Positions 25,455 to 38,100 of a stretch of DNA of 64,000 bases are shown here, piece after piece. Source of the DNA: Actinernus sp. WN-2022 (lineage: Eukaryota; Cnidaria; Anthozoa; Actiniaria; Actinernidae). The position numbers were made by a program, and so were the translations under genes. The notes under the pieces are model-generated. The model saw only the letters and a list, made by a program, of their open reading frames with translations, was not told the origin of the DNA and ran no database searches. The DNA is taken from contig JAOWCC010000936.1 of the NCBI GenBank assembly GCA_030867875.1, positions 80,881,032 to 80,945,031 of the forward strand. The letters run 5' to 3'. The first letter of the stretch is position 1. Each line of letters opens with the position of its first letter.

Positions 25455-25462
25455 TATATAAA
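25455..25462 (+). promoter_or_regulatory. TATA box of peptide gene A2
   Basis: TATATAAA about 240 bp before the ATG, in the same context as the A1 and A3 boxes. Transcription would start near 25485-25490. Confidence 0.7.
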
Positions 25463-25508
25463 CCAGTGGAGTGCACTGCACACTGCATACGAGACCAGCC
25501 TTGGGAAG

Positions 25509-25690
25509 ACAAACTACGAGAAACAAGAACCAGAAACAAGAACAAGAAACGAGAACACGAAACAAGAATAAGAAACGAGAACACAAACAAGAACAAGAAA
25601 CGAGACACGAGAACAAGTGGTGCTGGAAAGAAGAAAAGAAGAACAGAGAAGAAACAAGAAGATAAACTGAAGAGGAAATCGCAGACTGAA
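25509..25690 (+). repeat. Purine-rich GARAACAAGA repeats in the 5' leader of A2
   Basis: Many imperfect units of the AGAAACAAGAAC type lie between the TATA box and the ATG. Shorter versions occur in A1 (about 15545-15605) and A3 (about 53508-53560), so copy number differs between paralogues. The open frames read through here are untranslated leader, not genes. Confidence 0.7.
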
Positions 25691-25704
25691 TTTATCGTAA
25701 CGAT

Positions 25705-26401
25705 ATGGAAAAACTAGATGTGAAGGTGAGCTGATTTTCATGGAGCATAGGAGACAGTTTAGGAGCAGAGAACTTTCTGTGATTTTTATTCCAAAGGCTT
25801 TTGTAGCTGATCTTACTTCCAATCGATTCTAAGAAAGATTAAGTGTTTATGATAAAGAATTGAACGATTTACACTATTAGTTACAATATTCACTGCAGCA
25901 AAGTGAATATGCTAATTGAGATTTATTCCTACATATTTTTGCTGATGTGATTATCTGATGACGAAAACCTGTTTTTTTCCCTGGTAGATGCTTGTGGCAT
26001 TCTTTGTCCTGGCTGTTGTGACTGTACCATGCTGCTATGGTCGACCGCTAGACACAGATGATAATTCTACATCTCACCACACCGCTAACCTAACAACTAA
26101 CAACCAAACCTACCACGTCATCATACTACAGACCAATCAGGACGAGGAGATCGAGTCACATGACCAGAGCCCTCAAGATCTAAGCACAGTATTAGTGCCG
26201 AGTGTGGAAGACGGCAAGATTTATCGTACAAGACGACAAACTCCGAACAATTGTATCCAAAAAAGAGAAACAGTTTGGTTACCAGGAGGCAAATATGCCG
26301 TCCATAACGTCGCTGTATGCAAAGATGGCTGCACTGCAAAGAAAAAGGCGCAACTGCTGCCGAATAACCAGTGTGTTGTAGTTAATTCTGATTGTTACTA
26401 A
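25705..26401 (+). CDS. Secreted five-cysteine prepropeptide, subfamily A, copy A2 (two exons)
   Basis: Exon 1 is 25705-25725 (MEKLDVK, followed by GTGAGC). Exon 2 is 25988-26401 after a TGGTAG acceptor. The phase-0 intron is 262 bp and the product is 144 residues. The start in exon 1 is preferred because it is conserved in all three A genes. The second ATG at the exon 2 start would still leave a signal peptide. Order: signal peptide to CCYG, glycosylatable propeptide, RTRR cleavage site, then a basic mature peptide of about 54 residues with CKDGC and a C-terminal SDCY. The exon 2 product differs from copy A3 at only four residues by my count. The 21-kb transposon begins 86 bp after the stop, so the 3' UTR is truncated or replaced. 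Function unknown. Confidence 0.85.
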
Positions 26402-26487
26402 CCAACCACGATCGAGTAACACGAGTAATGCTCCCTTAGATTCGTATTTCAGTAATATGGCAGATGTTCGATATCAATCTAAGCACA

Positions 26488-26700
26488 CACTGTTATTTTC
26501 AGGGAGTTATTTTAACTCTACTGAAGGAGTTAAAATAACTCTAAAGACTGGAGTTACTTTTCTGGAGTTATTTTAACTCTAAAATTAGAGTTATTTTAAC
26601 TATGCCTATCAATGAGTGGAGTTAATATTACTCATGTTGGTCGAGTTACTTTTTAAGGAGTTATTTTAACTCCCATGTAGTAGTTAAATTAACTCCAAAT
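26488..26700 (+). repeat. Left terminal and subterminal repeats of the transposon
   Basis: The 21-bp terminal repeat is followed by about five copies of GAGTTATTTTAACTC or its near variants, each itself palindromic. In CACTA elements such arrays are bound by element-encoded proteins; that role is inferred here. Confidence 0.8.
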
Positions 26701-26801
26701 GGGGTAACAAATTATAAAAACAATTATGGCTCAATTTGATATGAATCACAATTGCACAGGGTTGGACAAGTTGTTATTTCCCAAAATGCCTGGCCTCACT
26801 A

Positions 26802-27052
26802 AGGCCATCCCAAGAAAATGTTTTGTTTACCATCGCCATCTGGGTTGCAAATTAAGGTGGGTCGGTCGGTCTGTAAATAAAAACCTTAGGGGGTCTGCAA
26901 CCAAGGCGGCTTGAAAATTATTCAATCTTTTTTATTACTTTTTTCCCAAAAAAATGGGTTGGGCTTACTAAAGCATTTTTTTTTTTGCATTTCCAAAAAG
27001 AAACATGGGTCGATCGGGTGATGGTAAACTAAACATTTTATTGGGATGGCCT
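26802..27052. mobile_element. MITE with GGCCATCCCAA ends
   Basis: Inverted ends AGGCCATCCCAAGAAAATG and its complement at about 27031-27052, with further pairing inward (GTTTACCATC). Nested in the large transposon, 3' of the transposase gene. Confidence 0.6.
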
Positions 27053-27509
27053 AGTCTTGCTTCCACTGAGTTTTGGTTGTCTTGTTTTGTTATATAAATA
27101 TGGAATCAGTGCATGCATGTCTGTTTTCAGAGTCCGACTCCAGTGGCAACTGTTAACATAAAAAAAACATAAAAAACACAATTTATCAAGTTCTTTGATA
27201 TAAATTATCTAAATACATTTTTATTTTCTAAGCAAGCACTACAGTTACCATTTGGACTCTGGCTTGAATTTAGACTGAATTAAAGGGGTACCCTTGAGCC
27301 TGTCATGAAGAAGAAACACGTCTATTCTTCAATTGCTGAACGATTAATATTTCTAAGATAATCAGCAATTCAGTAATTCTTTCAGAATGCTCACTTTATT
27401 TATACATGAAATATTACAGCTATTTACACAATTTATTTACAAAGATCTAACTGTGTATATTTCAAAGGTTGAATAAAAATACACTACTAACTAAAGTAAA
27501 TCATAAAAC

Positions 27510-30500
27510 TTAATCAGTTGTTCCAAGCTCAAATCTCATACACACATATTTTGCCCTCCTCCTACTTCCCATTGGTTTAGTTTGATTGAGCGGAAGGAAG
27601 CAGGTGAAATCTCTATGATATGCAATCTTAGTTTCCTGTCTGGCAGGGCAAGCTACCTCATAACTCTGAAAGTGGGCATTGAATTCAACAGTGTCCTTAC
27701 TACTGACAATGAAATTAATTTCTCTTATATTCCTATCCAGCACTAATATCTTATTAATTTCCCAAAATTGTGGGAAGTCATTGTTATCATAGCCTATATG
27801 AAGGGTGGCACCAACTTTGTACTTGGTCCCAAGAATGGTCACCCACTTAGCCCTAAAATAATAAAAAATGGATCAATAAAGGTGTACTGGTAACATTATT
27901 ACTGTACAACATCAAGAAAAAAAGCACACGACCAACAAACAAAACAAAAATATTGAAGGGTTCCATGCAAGAAAGGTTAAATGACTACTGATCAAACTTC
28001 CATTTTTTTCTTCGTATTCTTTGTTTTCTATGGGAGAATTAAGAACTCTACCATGTCACTTAGTTATTTTTTTGAATAACGTAATTTTGGACACTGTGCA
28101 CAGCAGACAGGGTGGGATATATAGATACTCACAACTCAGAACTGACCATTTTTCAGCAGTACTTGCCAAAACATTTATCTGGTCTTATACAACTTCTTAA
28201 GGGGTTTTGAGGAGCTTATAGCCCTTTGGAAGTTGTAAACCCAAAATTTCCATTCAAAATATGAAGCTGATGAAAGGAAAACAATGCAAGAGGTATAATG
28301 TAGATGAGATGTACTACATAATTGTACAATAAGATTTGTATACTAATGATCGTTTCCTTTGTAATAATATTAGTTGATGGTGGAGGGAGGCTTATAATCG
28401 GGAGCACTTCTAACCGATAGGAAATTTGTGTTAGCAGACTGCTGTTGGACCTTAAAATAACCATAGCTCCTATCTCAGTACGATTATACTCTTGATAAAA
28501 TAATTCCTACTCTGACTGATATAAATACTAGAAATTTGTTACATTATTTTTTAACCAACCAAGTCTAGTCATTCCACTTACTCAAACACTGGAGTTTGGG
28601 GGTCAAGTCCTGGATGCTCAGCTAATAATGTATTAACATAGTCTGCAGCACCCACATAAGTATTGGTACCTAAAGGTCAAGTAACAGATAAATGGGATTA
28701 AAATTTGACATGTGACTATTTTATCAATTGACCCATGCAATAATGGTAATGGTAACAACAACAACTAATAATAATACAGTTCTTGGATGAGGTTGAGTCT
28801 AAAATTTTAGTAAAAAAATCACAATCCAGTGGTGCTTACAACTAAAACTGCACCCATAATGCAGTTTGAACAGAAAACAGTATCACTGGTGGATAGTTCA
28901 GCAGTGTTAAACCATAAAATACTGCAACCACAATAATTATTTTAACATACCACTGTTCTAATGGAGGCCAGTTTTGCTTGCGAACGAACAATAGAAGTGT
29001 AAGGTACGATTTTGAGCGATATGAAAATCTCATTCTTAATCAAGAGAAACATGTTTTCATTATACTTGTGATTCAGTTGCAATTGGATGAAAATTTTTCG
29101 TCACAAAACAAAAAAAGTCTAGTCACATTTGCGACCGTATCGGTTGCAATCAGTCACAATTTCCAGCCCTGCAATATATGTATATGACCTCGTAAGTTTC
29201 TTTTAGACTTACATGTACTACTGTAATATTAGTAATACCTGGTCCTGTTTCATTCCCTTTTCCAATGAATGATGTCAGGCTTCCCTCTGAGGCTTGTAGC
29301 TTATAACACAGACCTTCTTGATGCCTTTTTGACAGTGAGTATGGTATGTTGATGAAATTTCCAATCACAACAGCTAAGCGCTTGAAGTAGTGGTGTTTGG
29401 CCTCGTATCGCATACACCAGCTCCTTACGAGAGGGCCAAGTCTGTAAATCACAAAGGATTGAAATTAAAATATGGCCTGTGTTAATTGGCAAATTTTTGT
29501 TTCACTTACTGAAGAATGATTCTTGGCATGTGCACCATATAATGCATCTTTGGGATGATTGAACAGTCAGGATAGAGATTCTTGAAAGTCTCATGGTGGT
29601 ATTCAATCAGAACTTGCAAATATGGAACCTGATCTTTACTTATCATTGGTGAAAATATTATTCTGACTATCTGAAGCAGACAGCAGAACAATGCCCAGTG
29701 CTCATCATCCTCAGGAACCATATTTCCTACCAGCATAGGTAGGTACAAGGCCAGGCACCACATCTGATTTGCTACAATTTAGGGGAAAAGGGGAAAACAG
29801 TATTAATGTACCTGTCCAGCATTTATAATTATCCCACACCGATAAATATAGCTAATCGGAAGGCTGGAAAACCGTTGCATATTCGAAGGTATGCTACAGA
29901 TATGCTTGTCAGAGATGCCAGGTGTATTTTCATTTAGCTTCCTCACTCCTCAGCTCAGTATTGATGAAGACATTTGTTATAAGTTATATTGGCATGGGAT
30001 AAAATAGTTAATATGTAATGCTCAGTCACATAGTATATGCCGTGAATACCCCACTCATGATTTCACTTTTCTTTGTATACACCCTTGCCTGAAGGCGTGT
30101 GTATACTGAAAAATCCAGTCAATTGTGGGATATTTCACAGTATTAACCACTCAAAAGCATTGTAAATAACTACATGTAGTATGCATGTAGCAGTTAGTCT
30201 GATGCTTTTTGTATGAATTTTTGTTTCTTCTAATGATGGAGATGGCCAATGAGCCACCAACTGGCTGGTTTTAAGAAGGCTGAAAACGTATTAAACATAC
30301 TTGTTTTCAAATTGTATCCTTACCATGCTGTTTGAGATTTTTTTCATCAGATAGAAGTTTCTTCCTTTGAATCTGGCAAGGTCTGTTGGTGTCATTATGA
30401 TAGCCATAATCAAATGATACAATCCTTTTGTTGAATTCTTCTAGAGTGAAGAGTTTTTTTTCCAAAATTAAGACTTTCAAGGTCTCTTTTACACTATACT

Positions 30501-33500
30501 GAAGAACACCCTCCAAGATGTCATGCATGGCATCAGCTGGAAGGCCACCAATAACATGATAATATCTTGATTGTGTCAGGCAGGAACGCTTATTCAGCCC
30601 ATAAGTTTTACTGAAATGCTCTCCTTGAGTGAGTCGTTGACATTGCACATCATAGCTGTTCTTTGTTCTTAAGACAAAGTTACTCTCATGAAACTGCAAA
30701 ACATAAGAGTTATGCTACAATTAGTCAAATATAAAATCACTGGAAACATAATAGGAAAACTTTTAATTACTACATGTACAATCCTTACCACCTATGTCAT
30801 CATTGTTTACTACAGCCATCAACATGTTTAAAGTAATATACATGTACAGGGCTCGAAATTGCGCCCGATACAGGTATAAATACGCCTAGATTTTTTTGTT
30901 TTACGCCTAACGTTTTCCACATAGGCGTAAAATTACCAATAGACTTCTGACCACTCAGCTACTAATGCACAATTATTTACGCCTAAATCTTGGAGAATTA
31001 CGCCTAAAAAAATTAAGCTGGGCGTAAGATTACGCCTCGTTTTTTTTCTTAATTTCGAGCCCTGATGTATGCCTGACAATGTACATACATGTAATTTTAT
31101 TTCTTCTGCTTTACCCATGCATTCCCTACATGGGCGGTGGGCTCTTGAACCTTCTTTAAACCCTCCAAGAAGTTGGGATCCAAGGTTGTCTCCAGAGCAA
31201 AAGCCAATAGTCCCTCTGAAAGATCGTGCTACCCCATTTATGATAAATGGGTAACCAGCATCCTATAACATTAATCATATAGTATTATTATTTAATAAAT
31301 AGTCAATATATCACTTTTGAAAATATATTAACTGGCTTTTTAAATTTCTAGCCTTTTCAGGAAGAGGTGAAAACTGGTTTCATCGACAATCGTATATTAA
31401 ACAGAACATTACAATTGGCCGCTTGGAGATATGTATTTTATCTTCTCGTGTTGATGAAATATCTTACTTGTTTGCTGCGCTGACACTCGTAAGATAATTA
31501 TGTCATCAACACCCAAAGATAAAATCTGTATCTCTGCGTGGCCATATATATTTATTTATCTATATCTTTGTAAAGCTTATACATTGTACATGTCATAATG
31601 TTTAAACACAAAACATAAATCTGATGTAAGGAAGAAGTATATAATGTGGACCAGATGTTGGCTCCCGGTTAGCTCAATGGTTAAGCACTGGACTGTTGTG
31701 CAGGAGATAACAGGTTCAAACCTTGATCTGGATGGGAGAGGTGGGCTTATATTAAGTGGTAGGAAATTTATACTAGCCTGGTTAGGTTAGACCTGTGGTG
31801 GGCCCATAGCTGAAGTGCTTATAACCAGGATTTTACGGTATGTAGAACAGCCACAGAATTTTTTTTACAGTAGAAACTTATATTAAAATCACCTGCTCTA
31901 ATTTGCTGAGATCCTTCAGGAAAGCCTCCAATATTGGCTCAATACCATATTCCTTAAGGTGCTTACTGTTGACCAGTCCAAAGAGCTGTATAGCATTCAT
32001 GTGTGATCTATTTTCGGGTCTTATATTGCCTAAAGTGTAGTAGAAAGCACCTAAAAATTAATTTAAAAAAACGTCAGATTGATGTATGACATGTTCATTA
32101 CTTATTATATGGATATACTGTAGGGGTATTTTTACGAGGAACTACAGTATTAAAACACTTGTAGAATAGATATGGAAAATACCCAGTGCTATCAAAACAA
32201 GCCAGTGTTTCAGGTACATTAAATTGCCATATATTTTCTCTTTTTTTTGTCAGTTATTTTCTCTTTTACTTTGGCCCAGAGCTTTGTCACAGATGCCTAC
32301 CGTAATGTTGAACTCCTACTCAAAAACATTTTGAAAGCCCTGAATACCCAACTCAGGTGCCAGAAGTAAAGTTTGCTGTGAATTGAAGTTCTCTATGATA
32401 AACAAGTATAGATGACAATATATTTTGTTGTCCATAAATACATGTACATTGTAATAGACAGGAAAATTACACAGTGGCTTGATTAGATGTGTACATGTAC
32501 CACTTGACAATAAACCTGACATCTTAAATTGCCACAGTTGTGTAATATCCTCTATATATTTCTCAGCAAATGCTTTTTACACAATAGAGATTACATAACT
32601 TACATACATGTACAATAACGTTAAGACTCATACATCAGAGGCAATCAAATTTGAAAAAAATATACAATACCCAGCTTATGTTTGTTGGCTCTAGATCCAA
32701 GTGGATTGCAAACTTCCAGTTCATCAAAGTACATCAGTAACTGTAAGGCATTTGCATCATTTCCAAAAAGAGGATGGGCTTTGAAGTGTTCTCCATCACA
32801 GAAGTCACATAACAAATCATCATCCCTGGCATGTGGATGATCAATCTGATGGAATAGAATAGACAATTTAATAAGCATCTACAAATTTACACCCATACAT
32901 TATTTTGTTACTGCATATTTCTTTGTTTTTGTTAAAAGTGTCGATGTGTATTCATTAAAGCAATAATTGCAAATGAATATATTAATAACATATCCCTTGT
33001 AGATCTATCTAAAAATACCTTTCCTATATCCCTACAAGCAGACAATAGAGCATTCCCAAAATGTTTCTATATACTAATATACTGCATGTACATTTATGTA
33101 CTGTAGGTTAGTTACATGTAAGTCCTTTAATAGTGGAGCTCCTGCATGGGCCAAAGCCCCGTGTGAGTTGAGCTCCATACATATAAAATTATAGGATGAG
33201 AGCAAAAATTGAACAAGTTGTGGTTCTCTCGCATCCGAACCCCAACACTTGATGTGGACGGTGATGTACCTGAAAAAGTGCTGCATCTGCTCAGGCACTG
33301 CTAAAACCAGGCAGCTGTGATTGAAACCCTGGACAGTTAAACGTTAGTGACAATGTTTTCTTTTTCCCTCATCTTCGTTTTTTCTTCTAAACTTTTGCAC
33401 TGATTTCCCTTTATCCTACCAGTTAATTTTTATGTTTAACTTTGTTTTCTTTTTAGTTTTTATAATCTATCATGTTTTTTTTCGGGTCATTGTTTCAGTT

Positions 33501-34833
33501 CAGATAATTGGGAGCTTCACTGTGACTTTTAGGCTTGCCTAAATATACATGTATATCACATGTATATTTACACAAATGTATACCTACAGTACATCCAATA
33601 TTTTATGCTTCATGTACTCTTTAATTCCAGGGTGCGAAATTGTGACCGATACAGTTGCAAATGCGACTAACTTGTGATTAAAACTTAAAATAATGTAATG
33701 ATCAGTCACATTTTTTGGAGACTAATTTGCTGACTTGCAACTACATTTTATTTGCTAGTCACAAAATGCAGCTACATGTAATGATTTTTTTTTATTTAGA
33801 GGCCTGAATTCTCATAAATTATTTTATTATCCACCATAAAATAAAGTTATATTATTAAATACCTCTTCAAGTATAGAATCATCATTCAATAGCTGCTGTA
33901 AACTTTCAAGCAATGGTATGTAGAAGGCACTATTGGTTTTCCACTTGTACACATGTCTGTTTCCTCTCCTAACTTTAACATGATATCTTGCCAAAACAAT
34001 TTCGTTTGGTTCCTAAAAATAGGAAAATACATATTAGAAAAACTTATGAAGTTACATGTATAAACAACTATTACAGTATGCATGCTATATTTTTATATTT
34101 AGGGGTCAAAATCATAATAGATTTTGAGACTGCTAATAATGTGTCCCACTTATAGGTACTACTCTCCCCCTCCCCTCCCCCCCCCTCCCCGGAGTTTACT
34201 TATACTTACAACTAGATCAAAGTTTTCCTTGTAGTACAGATACTGTTGAGGCTCTGTCTCTAGTCCACTGAAAGGGTTTCTGATGAAACTATCCTCTGCA
34301 AATAGTGCGCTAAGACCTGGAATGGCTTCGAAGTCTAATCCTGCTGTTTGAAGTTTTTCTTTTACTCCCGATTTTAAGAGATCGATACTACATTGGACAA
34401 TGTTTATGTTGCTTTGAACAAATGAGTCAACCACTGTTTGAGGGACTCGGCCTTCTTCTTTGAACTTGAGAATACCAAGTGCACTGACCCTCCGCCGTTC
34501 ATTCTCCTCCTTTTCCATATCGAGATTCTGGTCATTGTCACCATGTTCATTTAAATCTCCTTCAATAAATCCTTCTATAAGTAATTCGTTTGGTTCCCCG
34601 TTTGCGGGTAAATCGCGCTCATCAACTTCGATTTCGTGGTATAAATTTCCATGCTTGTGAACGAGGTGATTTCTAAATGAAAAAAAATTGGTATATGTCC
34701 TTGCACAACCACCAACTCCACAGAGCACATGGAAATGTGCATCATTCTTGTGATTCCTACCAAGATGATTTACCAATAAACGAACAGAAATAGCTTGAAA
34801 ACCAACACATAGATTGCATCGATATGCAGTCAT
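27510..34833 (-). CDS. CMC/EnSpm (tnp2-like) transposase, 10 exons, 848 aa
   Basis: Exons, in order: 34210-34833, 33863-34012, 32671-32845, 31893-32050, 31089-31262, 30324-30693, 29510-29771, 29239-29441, 28582-28669, 27510-27852. All introns are GT-AG and the 2547-nt spliced frame has no stop. Two C2H2 fingers (C6, C9, H23, H28; C38, C43, H56, H61) are followed by an acidic linker. The core has CxxC at 271-274, YFDELEVCNPLG near 297-308, GDN at 393-395, CREC at 414-417 and DAMHDILEGV at 481-490. These correspond in order to the D, D and DxMH boxes of plant tnp2 transposases, so D299, D394 and D481 are candidate catalytic or metal residues (inference). A conserved C-terminal domain ends at a normal stop. 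It would bind the element ends and catalyse cut-and-paste transposition. Confidence 0.88.
28980..29172. mobile_element. MITE fragment in transposase intron 8
   Basis: CGACCGTATCGGTTGCAATCAG ending in CAGCCCTGCAA (right side near 29172) is related, inverted, to the CAGGGTGCGAAATTGTGACC element near 33631. Non-coding. Confidence 0.4.
30847..31064. mobile_element. hAT-like MITE in transposase intron 5
   Basis: The ends CAGGGCTCGAAATT and AATTTCGAGCCCTG are perfect inverted repeats, and TTACGCCTA-type motifs repeat inside. ATGTA occurs on both sides, but no 8-bp duplication is evident. Confidence 0.65.
31657..31868 (+). mobile_element. tRNA-derived SINE in transposase intron 4
   Basis: The tRNA-like head has both pol III promoter boxes: A box TTAGCTCAATGG at about 31669-31680 and B box GGTTCAAACC at 31713-31722. 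An unrelated tail follows. It lies within the large transposon, so it inserted after that element formed. Confidence 0.6.
33631..33800. mobile_element. MITE related to CAGGGTGCGAAATTGTGACC family
   Basis: Begins CAGGGTGCGAAATTGTGACC and contains inverted GTCACA and TTGCAA motifs. Lies in transposase intron 2. The right end is indistinct. Confidence 0.4.
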
Positions 34834-35160
34834 TCCTGAATCATTCCTTCACCGAACCTTCGCCTTGTTTTCGCGCTAAATTAAAATGCATCGACTCTTG
34901 AACGTGAACTCCTTACTTAAGGGGGTAGGCACAGTAGCAGCTTGATACATTGCTACATTGTGACTTCTTTTCCTTCATTTGTATTCTTATTATGTTTAAT
35001 AATAATATATTGATGATAATAAGTAGATATTACTTACTTTTATCTGCTGTTTTCCTAAATTTGACTCGAAAATATGGTTTCTTTCTGTCGTACCGTGGGG
35101 AGTACAGTGAGGTTTTCTTAGAAGTCACGTAAACATTAATCACGTGCCCGAAGTGTTGCC
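34834..35160. promoter_or_regulatory. Putative bidirectional promoter between the two transposon genes
   Basis: The 327 bp between the divergent start codons must carry the promoters of both genes unless far-upstream leader exons exist. I see no TATA box. A CACGTG E-box-like site lies at about 35141. The plus-strand start has a strong GCCATGG context. Confidence 0.45.
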
Positions 35161-38100
35161 ATGGGAACCAAAGGCCAGCTCTTCGAGTCGTCATTCACTT
35201 GCAAGTACGTTGCGGATTGGATGTGTTTTATCCCGAGGGTGAAGAAGTTACATCTACTTGAAGACTTCAAAATGGACATAACTGGAGATGTAAGTAGCTT
35301 ATTCAACTTCTAAGGAATATATTGAAGCTGGTTTGAATGAGTTTAGTCATCTATAGGCATAGAGATTACAGGGAACGATGCAAGGATAATTTTTCTCCAA
35401 CGGCAACGGCGCTGTAGCGGGCGCTTTTGAGTTTTGATTTAAACCTATGTTCTCTTTTTTAAGGTATTCGAACCAGAACTTTATGAATCTCTTGTTTCTG
35501 CTGGCGTGAGAAAGGTAGTTTTGGAAAAATTACAAGAAGATGAGGTAAGATATGTGTAATGTCGATATCTAGCTCCGCCATGTGGCAATTGTAACACCTA
35601 GCTATTTGAATGCAGTCTGCATGAGAAACTCTGCATGATCTTGACTGCTAGAGTAATTTTTAAACCTATCACCGTAGAAGCTATGCATGGCTCTAGCCTG
35701 GCTTATATTCTAACTGGGGTCCTAACTGGAACTAGAGGGCTCTTTTACATAGAATCCGCCGCGGAAGGTAAGCTAGCGAGTAGCGTCGAGACCGCATGGC
35801 ATCCTCTTACTATTACGCTTAACCGCCGTTTTGCTACCTTTTCAGTTTTTGGGCGCTTCGGTCTCATAAAAAATATATTGGATCAGTACGTGAATGGGAT
35901 ATCTCGCAGAGTAAGAGGTAACATAAGCGTAAACCGCATCGCTTAGCTGAAACCGCTTGTTAGCTTGGTAAATCAGCAAGATGGCCGCCATAAGGCATAA
36001 CAGGAATTCTGCGCCATGGACTTTTCTGAGCGTTTGAGCCAATTCAGTACATGTAGATACAAATAACAAGTGAGGGTTCTGAGTAGTTCTGATAAACATG
36101 AGAATGTATTGATGTATAAAATAATTATAAGAGCTATTTGGTTTGTATGTGAATGGTAATCATTCATTGCTATGCTTTTAAAGGGGCACTGCCAAATGAT
36201 AAACTTTCTCATGACTAAAGACCTAATAACTACTCAGATTAGCAGAGTATGCTTTACAGGTGTGTTGGCAAAAATTGGAGACAGTTTTGATGAAGGATGG
36301 GAAAGATTCGAGTGGATGAAAAATACAACTTCCAAGGGAAATTTAGAGCAACTTGAAATCAGGGACAGTTCATAAATCAAGATTCTAGAATTAGCTTTTT
36401 TAATCCACTTTAAACTTTGCAATCCTTTATCGAAATAAAATAAACTATATTGGGGCAGTCACCTAGTACTCTTCTTCGATTTCAGGGCATTGTTTTTCCA
36501 GTTTTGTTTTAACAAAGGTTGAATTTGAATGACAGTGCCCCTTTATTCTTGACCTGTCCCAAGACTGAACCAATTTGTAAGAAATGGGAGGGGTGTGGAG
36601 AAATGAAATCAAAAAGCCAAGGGGCTTCAAATCTTAAAATCCGCTTTATAATTAATCATTTTTGTTTTATATTTCAAACAGCTCAACACTGCAGAAATTC
36701 TAGAGAGCACAAGCGATGAACTGTTGAAAGCTTGTGGATTGAAAGGCGGACAGATAGTGTTGCTTCAGAAAGGGTTGAAAGCCTATAAAGACCGTACAAA
36801 GGTATAGTGTGCTGTATGTTACATCAATGTTCACATATTTCACACAAAAATCCAACCTACATGAATATTTTTTTAAATTTTCAATATATTTAACAAGAAG
36901 AAAAGGAACCTTAGATGTAGCAAGTATTATACTACAGAAAAAAACTCAACATGCATGAGAGAAATGCTAAACACAAGTCCATGGTGAATATTTTTAGCAT
37001 TTCTTCAATGTTCTGAAAATAATGATATTACATGTGGTACTTTCAGAAAATAGAAAACATTGATTTGAGGGTTATTTATGCTATATAATCTGATTGTACT
37101 GTTGCAGCTATATTATATATTTAAATACAGTTAATTACAGAAAGTTGCTCTCTTCCAGAATATGTCACATTCATTGTCTCCACCATCAACGCCACTGCAT
37201 TGTTCATCTCCGTCCACTTCATTCGAAGCCTCTGATTCACTGTCACCTCCTCGCTCATCAACAACTGTATCTGACAACCCATCTACTACAATTATTGAGA
37301 AAAAGACCCCCTCAGTCTCTCCAAAAGCTGCATTTGAGAGCGCACCAGAGCCAGATACCCAGAGAAGCAAGATGAATTGGATAACCAACTTTAAGCTTCC
37401 CAGCATGGTATGCTATTATAGTTATAATTACAATTCAATCAATGAACAGAGTACACAGTTGGTGGTATGTGTTCAAGTTATTTTACAGCAAAAGCAGGTT
37501 AAAAAAAATATGTTTTTATTGGTATCAAGACCTATATAAACAGGGTTTAAAAAATATATTTATAAGGCCTATAAACTAGCTAGGCATTTCTAGTTATTAA
37601 TACGTTATTTATCCATTTCAGTTTTCAGCAGATGTTACTTCTGAGCTGAGGAAGAAGGTGTTATCCCCAAATAGAAGAAACGAATTTACAAGGGATATCT
37701 GCTCCGCAATTAGGGTACACACGTTGAACCCATCTAAAACAGAAAGGGAACATGTAGCCCTTGCAATAACAAGAACGTATCCATTTCTTGCTGATAAGTT
37801 GGGAACTGGAATTGTAAGTTGTTATCTTTAACTGACAACAGCATTGCTATTAGAATATAATCTAGGGCTATCAGTATTAACCAGCCACTCCATGCTTGAG
37901 AATCCAGCTGCTTTAGTCACCCAGACCATAGTTAATAGAGTGGAATGGTTATGAAACCCAGCGACCTTCTTTGTCTTTGTTAGCTTTTTTCAACAGTGAC
38001 CCTGCACAAAACACAATAGAAATTCCAATGTGTTAATCAATCAGACAATCTTTTGTCTTGCTCCCTTCCAACATAAATCGCAGTGCCTTTGTTAGCCCCT

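Noticed and set aside
25466..25717. Lys/Arg/Glu-rich frames before gene A2
   Set aside because: Translation of the purine-rich repeat in the untranslated leader between TATA box and ATG.
33074..33298. 74-codon minus-strand frame between transposase exons 2 and 3
   Set aside because: Exons 2 and 3 join in phase without it, and its sequence looks repeat-derived.
27510..34833. Assignment of the transposase to KDZ (Zisupton/Dileera/Kyakuja)
   Set aside because: The CACTG ends, subterminal palindromes and DxMH box fit CMC/EnSpm better, though a profile search was not possible here.
35635..35946. 103-codon plus-strand frame inside intron 2 of the accessory gene
   Set aside because: Out of phase with the spliced frame, flanked by good splice sites that exclude it, and without recognisable motifs.
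37094..37406. Histidine-rich and serine-rich frames overlapping accessory exon 4
   Set aside because: They are other-frame shadows of the Ser/Pro-rich exon 37141-37407, whose frame links correctly to both neighbours.
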